Shown: positions 8,231-16,464 of the stretch, in pieces
How positions within the stretch are numbered: position 1 is the stretch's first letter
How the letters are laid out: every line of letters begins with the position of its first letter
Assembly (NCBI RefSeq): GCF_051521505.1
Contig: NZ_CP150356.1
Span: forward strand, 10,292,001 to 10,356,000
Length of the DNA stretch: 64,000 bases
Reading direction: 5' to 3'
Source of the DNA: Sorangium sp025924095
GTDB lineage: Bacteria > Myxococcota_A > Polyangia > Polyangiales > Polyangiaceae
Translations under genes and position numbers: made by a program
Notes under the pieces: model-generated
Database searches by the model: none
The model's input: the letters and a program-made list of their open reading frames with translations, nothing else
What the model was told of the DNA's origin: nothing

Positions 8231-9687
8231 GTCCCCTCCGCGCCGCGCACGGCGGCGTCATACGCCATCGCGGCGCCCTTCACGTCACCCGCGTCGAGCC
8301 TCGCCTGCGCCGCGTCGAGCGCCGCCGCGGCCATCCCCTTCTCCCGCAGCGCCGCCAGGCCCTCCGCGATCTTCCGCGGCAGCCCCGTCCTGAGCTCGGC
8401 CTCCGCGACGTCGAACCGCTCCCGAAGTGCCGCGCACCCGGCCTCGCGCCACGACGACCCCGCCGTCCCGCAGAGCGGCCGCATCTGCACGAGCCCCGCC
8501 AGCTCCCCGCACCGCTCGGCCAGCAGCGGCAGCCCGAGCTTCTCGCTCACCGGCGGCGCCGCCGACAGCGCCGCGACCTGCGCGCGCGCACGCTCCCCGA
8601 AGGCGTCCGACGCCTTGCGGGTCCGCGCCCCTGCGATCGCCTCGCGCGTCCCCTCGTCCATCTGCAGCACGCGGAGCGCCTGCCGGCGCAGCGCGATGCC
8701 GCCGAGCAGCGCCGTCGCCGTCGCGTCGCTCCGGGCGACCCGCCGCTCCGCGTAGCCCAGCATCGCGTTCAGCGACCGCAGCGCCCCCGAGGTCATGTCC
8801 GGCAGGACCGCGCCGTGCGTCGCGAGGAACTCCCGGTGCGGCGCCATCACCTCGTCGAAGGAGGCCGCGAAGACCTGGAGCGCCGCCGACGACCTCAGGA
8901 TCTCGGCGGCGAGCTCGCCGGGCGCCCGGCTCGCCTCGCGCGCCGCCGCGAGCACCGCCTGCTCCACGCCGTCGAGGCCGTCGATGTCCGACCGCGACGC
9001 CTGCTCCGACAGCGCCGCGTACGCCGCCGTCTCCGCCGCCTCGGTCGCGCGGTACGCGGCGAAGCGCGCCGCGACGCCCGCGTACTTCGATCGCAGCGGG
9101 GCCGCGTCGCTCCGGGCCTGGTCGAAGATCGCCTGCACGACCGCCATGGCCTGCTTGTCGGCCGCGAGCGCGGCGGCGAGCGGCTCCGTCTCGGCGCTCG
9201 CCTTCTCGATCATCGCCGCCTTGAAGCTGCCTGTCGCGTCGACCGGCGCCTGCGCGAGCAGCGCCCTCTGGCGGTCCCTCGCCTCGTCGAGCAGCGACTC
9301 GAGCTTGCCCGAGAGCGTCGCCCGCAGCGACTCGGCGTTCCTCGCGTCGTCCCGCACGTAGTCGATCGCCTCGTCCACATGGCGGAACCAGACGTCGAGC
9401 GAGTAGTCGCTCGCGACGATCTCCTCCAGCGTCTTGTTGTTCGGCCACGTGGCCCACACCTCGATGGGCAGCGCGCCATCCTTCTCAGCCTGGGTCCACG
9501 CGGCGCCAGGGCCCAGGTTCTCGCCCACGCAGTGCTCCTCGCCGCCCACCGAGGCCGCGCAGAAGCTACCGAACGTGCGGTCCTCCCGCTCCCACAAACA
9601 CCCGGCCCCCACCGCGCCAAGCGCCAGGACGCCAACAGCCACCGCAAAGATCGTCCTCCGTCGCCACGGTCTCGATCTCTCGCTCAT
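8227..9687 (-). CDS. Lipoprotein encoded directly upstream of and coupled to the toxin
   Basis: This protein of about 486 residues has a lipoprotein signal peptide (RRRTIFAVAVGVLALGAVGAGC, lipobox VGAGC). The rest is largely alpha-helical and Ala/Arg/Glu rich. I chose the ATG at 9687 because GGAGGG lies about seven bases upstream; a GTG at 9702 and an ATG at 9693 are alternatives. Just after the lipid cysteine, ENLGPGAAW...LPIEVW echoes ELLNPGAAYF...LPTYEV near the start of the mature toxin, so the two proteins may share an N-terminal domain. The four-base overlap with the toxin suggests a dedicated partner such as a carrier or delivery helper. The arrangement recalls the SitB lipoproteins of Myxococcus sitBAI cassettes, but homology is not shown. 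Confidence 0.75.
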   Translation of the reverse strand: MSERSRPWRRRTIFAVAVGVLALGAVGAGCLWEREDRTFGSFCAASVGGEEHCVGENLGPGAAWTQAEKDGALPIEVWATWPNNKTLEEIVASDYSLDVWFRHVDEAIDYVRDDARNAESLRATLSGKLESLLDEARDRQRALLAQAPVDATGSFKAAMIEKASAETEPLAAALAADKQAMAVVQAIFDQARSDAAPLRSKYAGVAARFAAYRATEAAETAAYAALSEQASRSDIDGLDGVEQAVLAAAREASRAPGELAAEILRSSAALQVFAASFDEVMAPHREFLATHGAVLPDMTSGALRSLNAMLGYAERRVARSDATATALLGGIALRRQALRVLQMDEGTREAIAGARTRKASDAFGERARAQVAALSAAPPVSEKLGLPLLAERCGELAGLVQMRPLCGTAGSSWREAGCAALRERFDVAEAELRTGLPRKIAEGLAALREKGMAAAALDAAQARLDAGDVKGAAMAYDAAVRGAEGT

Positions 9688-10113
9688 GCTCATTCCCTCC
9701 ACCCCGCGATTTTTCTCGCCCGTGCACGCTCACCCGCACGTTTTCTAGACGCAAGCGTCCTCACGAAAGCGGTAGGACATTGCTCGGCCGAGGAACGCGT
9801 CCCCGCTCTCCCTTCCTCCGCCCTCGGCATACCGGCCGTGGCCCTGTGCCTCAGTCGCTAAGTAGGTCCTGACCGCCGATTTCACGGCACGCGGCGCAGT
9901 CAGTCGGAACAGCTTCATGACGTCCCGCAGGCGGGGCCGATGCGCCCCGCGCCGGTGGCGCCCCCACGCGCGCTGGTTGCAAAATCAGCGGTAGAAACCC
10001 ACCTCTGCTGCGCAGCTGTTCGTCCACTGTGGCTGGCCACGTAGATCCACGGGAAATGGATGCGAGTTAGCCCCCGGCGAGGGTCCGCCCGTAAAGGCGC
10101 CGGCGAGGGCGTG
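9688..10113. other. Gene-free stretch upstream of the toxin operon
   Basis: About 425 bases lie between the lipoprotein start and the terminator of the next gene. They contain no convincing reading frame and no RNA gene. The promoter of the minus-strand toxin operon must lie here or further upstream. I see no confident -35/-10 or sigma-54 sites. Confidence 0.6.
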
Positions 10114-10151
10114 ATGAAAAGGAAGAGGGCCCAGGTTGCAGCCTGAGCCCT
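10114..10151 (-). terminator. Intrinsic terminator for the gene at 10188
   Basis: On the minus strand AGGGCTCAGG and CCTGGGCCCT pair around a six-base loop (10126-10151) and are followed by the T-rich CTTCCTTTTC. It lies 36 bases beyond the stop of the 326-residue gene. Confidence 0.75.
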
Positions 10152-10187
10152 CGGTCGACGCTCGGCTCCGAGCAGAGCGCTATTGGC

Positions 10188-11168
10188 TCAGACCACCGCG
10201 TCGTCGCCTTCGAGCGGATCCTCCTCGTCCGGCGGCGCGCCGCCGGCGCCGCCACTTCCAGCGCTGCCGCTGCCAGCCGCGCCGCCGCCTCCTCCGCCGG
10301 ACGTCTCGGTCGCTTTCTTCCTGGTGCTCCGGCTGAAGAGCCGCCGCGTCGCGATCGGCACCAGCCGCGGAATGCTCGGATCCTGCTCGTTGGCGCGCTC
10401 GAACACCCGCACGATCTGCTCCAGCAGGATCAGGTTGATGCCGTCGGCCCGGTCGAGATCGCCGCTCGTGACCTTCTGGCCCGCGGGGCGCGCGGCCGCG
10501 GTCTTCGCCGCCTGGGTCAGCTCCTTGCCGGTCTCTTCAAGGCGCTCTACGTAGTCCTGGTCGAGCCGCATCAGCTTGGCGCGGACGGCGAGGGGGCCCT
10601 TTTTCTGCGCGAGGTAGCGCTTGCCGAGCGCGGCGAGCTGGGTGAGCCCGCGCGCGAGCGCGCCAGGATCTTCCGCGGTGCCGACCGCCTGCGCGAGCTC
10701 TTCGCGCGCCGCCTTGCCCGAGCCGGCGACGCCGCGAAGGACCTCGTAGGCCTGGTCGCGCAGGAGCAGCGCGCGCGAGAGCCGCTCGCGCAGCGCCGCG
10801 TCCGTCGTGGCGCGCGCCGCGTCCTTCTTCTGCCCGGCGCTCTCGTGCGCCTCGAGCAGCCGCTCCAGCGCGAGCGCCTGCTCGACCGCGAGCGCGAGCA
10901 GCTCCGGCGAGAAGCCGCGCAGCTTCTCCCGCTTCTCCTTCGACGCGCCCGACCAGCACGCGTGCGCCGTCGCGTAGAGGCGGCGCAGATCGGTCAAGAC
11001 ACGCGAGGAGGCGATCTGCCGCCCTCGCTCGACGAGCTGGGATTCGGTCGTGCCGTCGAGCAAGGCCTCGAGGATGCCGGGTTCCGGCTTGCCGAGCCGC
11101 GCAGCGAGGGATTCGAGCGTGGGATCGTTGTCATCGGTCTCTTCGGGAGGAGAGATAGGTTTGGCCAT
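10188..11168 (-). CDS. Helical cytoplasmic protein of unknown function
   Basis: This 326-residue protein has no signal peptide or membrane segment. Residues about 15-260 are rich in Leu, Ala, Glu and Arg and look entirely alpha-helical, with repeated LxxLxxL patterns. A basic patch (TRRLFSRSTRKK) near residue 280 is followed by a low-complexity Gly/Ser linker and an acidic end (EEDPLEGDDAVV). The gene stands alone on the minus strand between a gene-free region and a minisatellite, with its own terminator. I do not recognise a family. The helical body suggests a structural or adaptor role, but nothing in the neighbourhood supports a specific function. Confidence 0.7.
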   Translation of the reverse strand: MAKPISPPEETDDNDPTLESLAARLGKPEPGILEALLDGTTESQLVERGRQIASSRVLTDLRRLYATAHACWSGASKEKREKLRGFSPELLALAVEQALALERLLEAHESAGQKKDAARATTDAALRERLSRALLLRDQAYEVLRGVAGSGKAAREELAQAVGTAEDPGALARGLTQLAALGKRYLAQKKGPLAVRAKLMRLDQDYVERLEETGKELTQAAKTAAARPAGQKVTSGDLDRADGINLILLEQIVRVFERANEQDPSIPRLVPIATRRLFSRSTRKKATETSGGGGGGAAGSGSAGSGGAGGAPPDEEDPLEGDDAVV

Positions 11169-11326
11169 CAGCGCAGGCTAAGGGGGTGCGGAGCGGCATG
11201 TCGAGGGAGTGGCAAGATCTGGCCATGGCGAAAGCGAGCGCCGGGGAGCGTGCCCGTGGATGGCGACAGCGCGGCGCCCGACGCGCAAGCGCGCGGCGCG
11301 GAATCGTCGGCATCGCGGCGGAGGGC

Positions 11327-11632
11327 GTCGTCATTCCGGGAGGGGGCCATCGTCATCTGAGGTGGACGTCGTCGTGATCCGGCCGGGAGCCATCTGCATC
11401 CGCCCCGGAGGCATCGGCATCGAGGCTGGGGCCCGCCGGCATGCGGCCGGAGCCCATCAGCATCCGGCCGGACCCCATCGGCATCGGGCGGCGAGCCATC
11501 GTCATCCGGCCCGGAGACGTCGTCATCGAGGCGGGTACCCGCCGTCATCCGACGGGGGGTTCATCGTCATCCGAGGTGGAACCTGTCGTCATCCGGCGGA
11601 GACCCATCGTCATCCGCTCGCCGGATAGGCCG
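11327..11632. repeat. 21-bp degenerate tandem repeat (about 14 units)
   Basis: The intergenic region 11169-11699 is mostly a minisatellite. About 14 units of about 21 bases share the core CATCGTCATCCGG followed by a CCGGAG-like segment, with drift and one-base length changes between units. It opens several frames that read as seven-residue repeats (for example IxIRPxP on plus, DADGxRP on minus). I regard these as by-products, since the frames lack ribosome-binding sites and break within the array. No other feature is visible between the flanking genes. Confidence 0.85.
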
Positions 11633-11699
11633 GGCTACCGCTCCTGCCCGTCGGACGCCGCGTCGCGAACGAGCCCGACGGGGGCGGCGCCGGCCGGCC

Positions 11700-13247
11700 T
11701 CACGGCGTGAAGCGGTACGTCTCGGCGGCGAAGCCGTCGTCGCCCTTGTCACCGTCCAGCTTGTCAGTCAAGCCGCCCTCACCCGGCGCGCCGAGCTCGA
11801 TGGTGACGTTCTCCAGGGTGAGCTGATCCTCGGACACGTAGGCGATGCCGATCGATGGCCCCCCCGTACCGCCGCCGCCGTGCCCCCCGACGCCGCCGTA
11901 GCCACCCGAGCCGCCTTTGCAGGCCCGAGAACCATCTGCCTGCAGTTGCCCTCCGGTTCCACCGGACCCGCCATACCCGCCGTTCTGTCCGCGACCACCC
12001 CGGCCGCCGTGCCCGCCGCTGCCCGGTTCGATCGCGACCTCGCGCAACGTCGCTCTGGCGCCCGCGAAGGCGACGATGCCGATGCTGGCGCCCCCATAGC
12101 CGCCCCCGCCGCCCGCGTTGCCGCCGCAACCGCCGGAGCCGCCGGAGCCCCCGGACGCGCCGCCTTTCGGGGACGCGCCGCACGCGGCCGCGCCGCCGAC
12201 AGAGCCCCCGCCCCCGCCGGCCGTTCCGGGCGCGCCGGCCTTGCCGTCGGTTCCGCTCTCACCCACCCAGCCCGCCCGGGTCATCCGCCCCGGGCCGCGT
12301 CCGCTCCGGCCGTCCGCGCCGGGCTCCCCTTCCTGCCCCGGTTTCCCGTGCTCACACCGGTTCTCCTCCGCGCTCACCCCGCTGCCTCCGAGGCCATGGC
12401 CATCAGGGTTCGGGATTGGCAGCGGTATCCCGTCGCTCCCGGCCTCGCCGCGATCTGCGTGGCCATCGCCCCCTTTGCCGCCCGTGGACACGGAGCCGTC
12501 GTCGCAGACCGTGGCGACCGGTGCGCCTCCAGGCACGGTGCTGGCCGAGCAGCCGTCGTTCCCCGGGTTCCCGGGCGCTCCGTTGCGCGCTCGCTCCGGC
12601 TGGTCGACGCGCGTGCTGTTTCCGTGGGGCCCCCTCGCGCCATGGTTGACCACGACGTCGCTCCGGATCAGCTCCACCGCCGCGTTCGACTCGACGACGA
12701 TCCCGTACGCGGTCTGGCCGGCATCGACGGTGTCGAACGGGCCGATCTGTCTGAAGTCCACATCCGTGAGCGTCGTGATGCCGTCGTCGAATCCCTGGCG
12801 CTCGCCCTCGTCCGGCACGATGGTCTGCGGGCCTTGTGTCCACGTGACCTGGAGTATCGTCCGCGACCAGTTCGCGTCGTACTGCCAGCCGTTATCGCAA
12901 TTGAACCCGCCGTGGATGTCGATCCCGGAGGGAATGGTCAGGATCTCCGGGTAGACTCGGTTGCACGCGAACACGCGGCGCCGGCCGCCGCGTGCGAGCT
13001 CGATCGCGCGCTCCAGCGAGGTCGCCGGGCTCGCCATCGTGCCATCCCCGCTCCGGACCGATGCGGAGATAGCGAAGACGCCGCAGCCGTCGACCGCCCT
13101 GTGCGCGGCGAGCGCCTCGAGGCAGTCGGCCTCCGTCGGCGCCGCCCCACCACACCCCACCCCGCCGTCGCAGCGGTCGGCCGTTCCACACCCCGCGGAG
13201 GCGAGCGCAAACAGCACCACCGCCCCCGCCACTACCCTCTGTTGCAT
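11700..13247 (-). CDS. Glycine-rich, collagen-like lipoprotein (first of a tandem pair by position, second in transcription)
   Basis: This 515-residue protein has a lipoprotein signal (ALASAGC) and a short cysteine-rich region. A globular part (about residues 40-210) contains SGIDIHGGFNCDNGWQY and looks like beta-helix or parallel-beta-repeat surface proteins. The second half is dominated by GxxG, GGxGG and Gly-X-Y-like runs interrupted by beta-like segments (SIGIVAF, SIGIAYV). It shares this plan, including ACxVF-type and IWGG/IHGG motifs, with the gene immediately upstream (13293-14903, gap 45 bases), and the two are probably co-transcribed. It is likely exported to the envelope or cell surface. 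The function is unknown. Confidence 0.8.
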   Translation of the reverse strand: MQQRVVAGAVVLFALASAGCGTADRCDGGVGCGGAAPTEADCLEALAAHRAVDGCGVFAISASVRSGDGTMASPATSLERAIELARGGRRRVFACNRVYPEILTIPSGIDIHGGFNCDNGWQYDANWSRTILQVTWTQGPQTIVPDEGERQGFDDGITTLTDVDFRQIGPFDTVDAGQTAYGIVVESNAAVELIRSDVVVNHGARGPHGNSTRVDQPERARNGAPGNPGNDGCSASTVPGGAPVATVCDDGSVSTGGKGGDGHADRGEAGSDGIPLPIPNPDGHGLGGSGVSAEENRCEHGKPGQEGEPGADGRSGRGPGRMTRAGWVGESGTDGKAGAPGTAGGGGGSVGGAAACGASPKGGASGGSGGSGGCGGNAGGGGGYGGASIGIVAFAGARATLREVAIEPGSGGHGGRGGRGQNGGYGGSGGTGGQLQADGSRACKGGSGGYGGVGGHGGGGTGGPSIGIAYVSEDQLTLENVTIELGAPGEGGLTDKLDGDKGDDGFAAETYRFTP

Positions 13248-13292
13248 CGCTCTCCCTCGTGAATCGGCGATTCGGCATGGGCACGCCGCGGT

Positions 13293-14903
13293 TCACCGCG
13301 GTGGCTCGATCAGCTGCTCCAACGACCAGATTTCCTGGGCGAGGCCATCGTCTCCTCGGCCGAGCCGTCGGTCGGAGCCGCCATCCGCCCCTCCCTTGCC
13401 CGCCTTGTCCAGCGTAACGACTGTGCTCTCCTTGAGATCGATGCCGCCGTGCACTCGGGCGACGGCGAGGGAGTACCCCCCGAGCCCGCCGCCGCCGCCG
13501 CCGCCCGGGCCGCCCCGCCCTCCGTGGCCGCCCTCGCAGGCATATTCTTCCTGTCCCCCGTTCATTCCGGCCGCTCCTCCGATGCCGCCCGCCCGCCCGT
13601 AGCCCCCGGCCTGCCCGCGTCCGCCGCGCCCGCCGTCGCCCCCCATCCCCACGGTGATCCTCGAGTGCTCGACGACCACCTCCGCCCCCACCGTGAGGAT
13701 GCCGATGCTCGAGCCGCCCGCCTGCCCGGCGCCGCCCCCGCGACCGCCGCAGCCGCCGCCCCCGCCCGAGCCACCGGATGCGCCGCTCTGGGGCTCCGTG
13801 CTCGCGCAGACGCCGCTCCCTCGCGTTCCGCCGCCGCCGCCACCGCCCCGGCCGATCGTGCCAGGAGTCCCCGCTTCGCCCCACGCGCCGTGCCACCCTT
13901 CGGCGCTGGCGCGCGCGGCCTTCTGCTCGCCGCCCTCGCCCGACGCGCCCGCTGCGCCGTCCTGTCCGGCCTCGCCCGCGTCACACGCGTCGGTCCCGGC
14001 TACCCCCTTCCCGCCTTGGCCGCCGACCCGCGGAGCCAGTGCGGGATCACGCTCGATCACCGCGCCGTTCTCGCCGTCGCCGCCGCGACTGCGATCGCCG
14101 AAACCGCCGCGACCGCCGATCGACGTGCTGCCGTCGGGGCAGAGCGTCACCGTGGGCAAGGCGCCGTGCACGGGCTCCTCCGAGCAGGCCGCATCACCAT
14201 GGTTCCCACGCGCGCCGTCCTCCGCGACCTCGAGCGGCGCGTCCTCGCCGGGCGCGCCGGGCGCGCCGTTGCCCGCGATGATCTCGCTCCACCTCACCTC
14301 CACGTCGGCGTCGTCCGTCACGATCAGCGCGATCGACGAGCCGCCCGGTTCGGTCGCGTCCGCCGCCACGAGCCGCACGCCGAACAGGAGCGAGCGCGGG
14401 TCGCTGGAAAAGAGGTCCGAGAGGACGGCGCCATGGGCGTGCACCCGGACCGGCACGCGGCCGGCGGGCGGCGCGACGACGGTCGGGTGGTCCGCGCCGA
14501 GGTAGGCCCAGTCCTCGCGCCCGCAGGCGCGGCCTCCCCAGATCTCGACGCCCGACGGCAGGCGCACCGCCTCGTGGAAGTCCTCCGCGCACGCATAGAC
14601 GTGCGGCTTTCCCTCCAGCAGCGCCTTCTGGACCGCGTGCTGCAAGGTCCTCACGGGCTCTTGCCTCGTCCCCGCGCGGGCGTCGTCTCCGCGGCCCGCG
14701 ACGAACACGCCGCACGCCTCTTTCGCTGGCGTCGTGGCGGGGTCGCCGGCACACGAAAGCGGGGAGGACGGCGGCGGCTCGCAGCTCAAGGTCTCGGCGC
14801 AGTCGTCGGAATAGCCGACGACGGCGCCGCACGAGATCATCGCCCAGCTCAGCGCGAGAGCGGTGATCGACGCTCCCGACGCGCCCGCGACAACGCGCTT
14901 CAT
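13293..14903 (-). CDS. Glycine-rich, collagen-like lipoprotein (paralogue)
   Basis: This is a 536-residue protein from the ATG at 14903; the frame stays open further upstream but without protein-like sequence. The N-terminus MKRVVAGASGASITALALSW..ISCG is a lipoprotein-type signal. Residues about 50-220 hold CGVFVAGRGDDARAGT, LPSGVEIWGG and beta-rich segments. They parallel the neighbour's DGCGVFAIS and IPSGIDIHGG. The rest is Gly-rich with repeated GGRGG, GGSGGGGGCGG and SIGILTV-like insertions. The similar layouts suggest gene duplication followed by divergence. It is probably envelope-associated, with a surface or matrix role inferred from composition only. Confidence 0.8.
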   Translation of the reverse strand: MKRVVAGASGASITALALSWAMISCGAVVGYSDDCAETLSCEPPPSSPLSCAGDPATTPAKEACGVFVAGRGDDARAGTRQEPVRTLQHAVQKALLEGKPHVYACAEDFHEAVRLPSGVEIWGGRACGREDWAYLGADHPTVVAPPAGRVPVRVHAHGAVLSDLFSSDPRSLLFGVRLVAADATEPGGSSIALIVTDDADVEVRWSEIIAGNGAPGAPGEDAPLEVAEDGARGNHGDAACSEEPVHGALPTVTLCPDGSTSIGGRGGFGDRSRGGDGENGAVIERDPALAPRVGGQGGKGVAGTDACDAGEAGQDGAAGASGEGGEQKAARASAEGWHGAWGEAGTPGTIGRGGGGGGGTRGSGVCASTEPQSGASGGSGGGGGCGGRGGGAGQAGGSSIGILTVGAEVVVEHSRITVGMGGDGGRGGRGQAGGYGRAGGIGGAAGMNGGQEEYACEGGHGGRGGPGGGGGGGLGGYSLAVARVHGGIDLKESTVVTLDKAGKGGADGGSDRRLGRGDDGLAQEIWSLEQLIEPPR

Positions 14904-15297
14904 GGCGCCCGACGTTACACGGCCGCAGTAAGAGCCTGCAACGACGCTGGGGCTGGAGGCGACAAGGAGGCGGAGAGGGAGGACAAGCCCTCGAGGCATG
15001 AGAAAACCCGTCGAGATGAGGCAATGGGTACCTGGTGGCATTGCCTGGACGTACGGCACCGCCACGCGCGGCACCGAGCGCGCCGGTCCCATCGATCGAC
15101 ACGAGCGCCACCGCGCGCCGACGCCGGCAGGCGGAGCGAGAGCGGCGCGCTTCACTCGACGCGGACGACCGTCCCCGCGGGCAGGCTCTCGGCGAAGGCG
15201 TCGCGCGCCGCGCGTACCTTCGTTCCGGCGACGAGCGCCTTCGCGAGCGTGACGGACTCCCTCCGGCACGCGTCCGACGCCTTCCCGCCCCGCCTCC
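14904..15297. other. Intergenic region with an orphan coding-like tail
   Basis: No complete gene is visible. On the minus strand about 43 codons ending at the stop at 15152 read like genuine protein (ASDACRRESVTLAKAL, then ARDAFAESLPAGTVVRV). No usable start codon lies between them and the end of the upstream gene at 15298, and upstream this frame runs into the antisense-like composition of that gene. It may be the remnant of a truncated gene or a C-terminal extension lost by frameshift. The bases nearest 14903 should hold the promoter of the Gly-rich pair. Confidence 0.4.
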
Positions 15298-16464
15298 TCA
15301 GCGCCCCGCCGACTCGAACCTCGGCGCCGCCTCGAACGTCTCCGCGAGCGTCCGCCGGTACTCGTCCGCGATCTGCACGAGCCCGTCGATGAGCAGCGCC
15401 GCATCGTGATCCGAGAAGCCCTCCAGCGACGCCACGCACGACACCGCGACCTCGTCGCCCGCGAGCGACACCCGGAACTCCCCCGTGGTCTGGTCGTTCA
15501 TCGTGAGCAGGAACCGGTAGAACGGCTCGTGGTTCGCCGCCGGCAACCCCACGACCGGCGCGCGAAGCGACAGAAGACCCCCCGCCTCGTCGATCTCGAT
15601 GTCCACCTGCGTCGCCGTCTCCGCCGCCGGGAACGGCCGCTGCGCGATCCGCCAGGCCCTCGGGCCGACGCGCGCCCGGTTGGCGATGATCCCGAGCGCC
15701 GACAGGCCCTGCCGGATCACCCGCTCGACGCCCGCGCGGGCCGGAGACGGCGCGAACGCGTGCGGCAGCAGCCGGCCGCAGCCCAGGCAGCGGTCGCTCT
15801 CGATGTCGAACGGCTCCTCGCACACCGGACAGCGGTACACCGGCGCCCGGTCGCGGAGCTCGGCGAGCGGCCGATCCACCGAGGCGAGCAGCGGCTGGAA
15901 CGCGCCCGCCGGGAGCACGGCGCTGTGGCCCGGCAGCTCCCCGAGGACGCCGGACATCGCCGCGACCACCCCGATCACGCGCCCCTCCGGATCGAGCACC
16001 GGCGCGCCGAGCGGCGCCGCCACGTCGAGCTCGAACCCGGGGAGCTGCCCGTCGACCTTGCGCGCCGCATGGCAGACCCGCGCGACCGCGAGGCGCAGGC
16101 TCTGCCCCGGGAGACAGCTCAGCACCGCGGCGCGCTCGCCGAGCCGCGGCTCGGCCGGCGCGCGGACGGCGAGCGCCGCGACGCCCAGCGGCTCGCCCGG
16201 CGCGACAAGCGCCACGTCCCGGCCCACGTCGGCCGCGATCACGCGCCCCACCATGCTCCGGCCATCCTCGAACGTCAGCGTGACCTCGGTCGGGTAGCCG
16301 AGCCCCCGCCGGCTCGTCACCACGACGCCGTTGCCGAGCGCCACCCAGCCGGTCGTGACGAGCGCGCCGGCGCGGATCGCCACGACCGAGCGGCGGGCGC
16401 GGGCGACGCGCTCGTGGAGCAGGGCCAGATCGCCGTCGCCGTGCGCCGCGAGCTGCGACGTCAT
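15298..16464 (-). CDS. Degenerate trypsin-like protease domain + zinc ribbon + YbjN-like domain
   Basis: The protein has 388 residues. Residues about 20-200 follow the trypsin/HtrA pattern (GWVALGNGVVVTS, RDVALVAP, VLDPEGRVIGVVA). The position expected for the catalytic histidine reads TSRRG, and the GNSGGP serine loop is replaced by APLGAPVLD, so it is probably inactive. A zinc ribbon follows (CPVCEEPFDIESDRCLGCG, about 210-230). The C-terminal about 130 residues resemble the YbjN/secretion-chaperone-like fold (HEPFYRFLLTMNDQTTGEFRVSLAGDEVAV). The start overlaps the stop of the upstream gene (ATGA at 16461-16464), so both are probably made together. It may act as a cytoplasmic sensor or adaptor; this is inference. 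Confidence 0.75.
   Translation of the reverse strand: MTSQLAAHGDGDLALLHERVARARRSVVAIRAGALVTTGWVALGNGVVVTSRRGLGYPTEVTLTFEDGRSMVGRVIAADVGRDVALVAPGEPLGVAALAVRAPAEPRLGERAAVLSCLPGQSLRLAVARVCHAARKVDGQLPGFELDVAAPLGAPVLDPEGRVIGVVAAMSGVLGELPGHSAVLPAGAFQPLLASVDRPLAELRDRAPVYRCPVCEEPFDIESDRCLGCGRLLPHAFAPSPARAGVERVIRQGLSALGIIANRARVGPRAWRIAQRPFPAAETATQVDIEIDEAGGLLSLRAPVVGLPAANHEPFYRFLLTMNDQTTGEFRVSLAGDEVAVSCVASLEGFSDHDAALLIDGLVQIADEYRRTLAETFEAAPRFESAGR

Noticed and set aside
6602..8755. A 717-codon plus-strand frame opposite the toxin and lipoprotein
   Set aside because: It is antisense to the signal-peptide-bearing toxin and lipoprotein. The translated sequence is Arg/His/Pro-rich without any domain.
9960..10030. 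A possible tRNA-like or small RNA segment in the gene-free stretch
   Set aside because: I could not form a cloverleaf or find conserved TTC/anticodon positions; no support beyond slightly lower GC.
11209..11628. Repeat-encoded frames (plus and minus) in the minisatellite as possible repeat proteins
   Set aside because: All three plus frames and the minus frames are similarly open only because the 21-base unit is a multiple of three. There is no ribosome-binding site, and frames slip where units change length.
11327..11632. CRISPR array
   Set aside because: The unit is about 21 bases with no spacers and no cas genes nearby. It is a degenerate tandem repeat.
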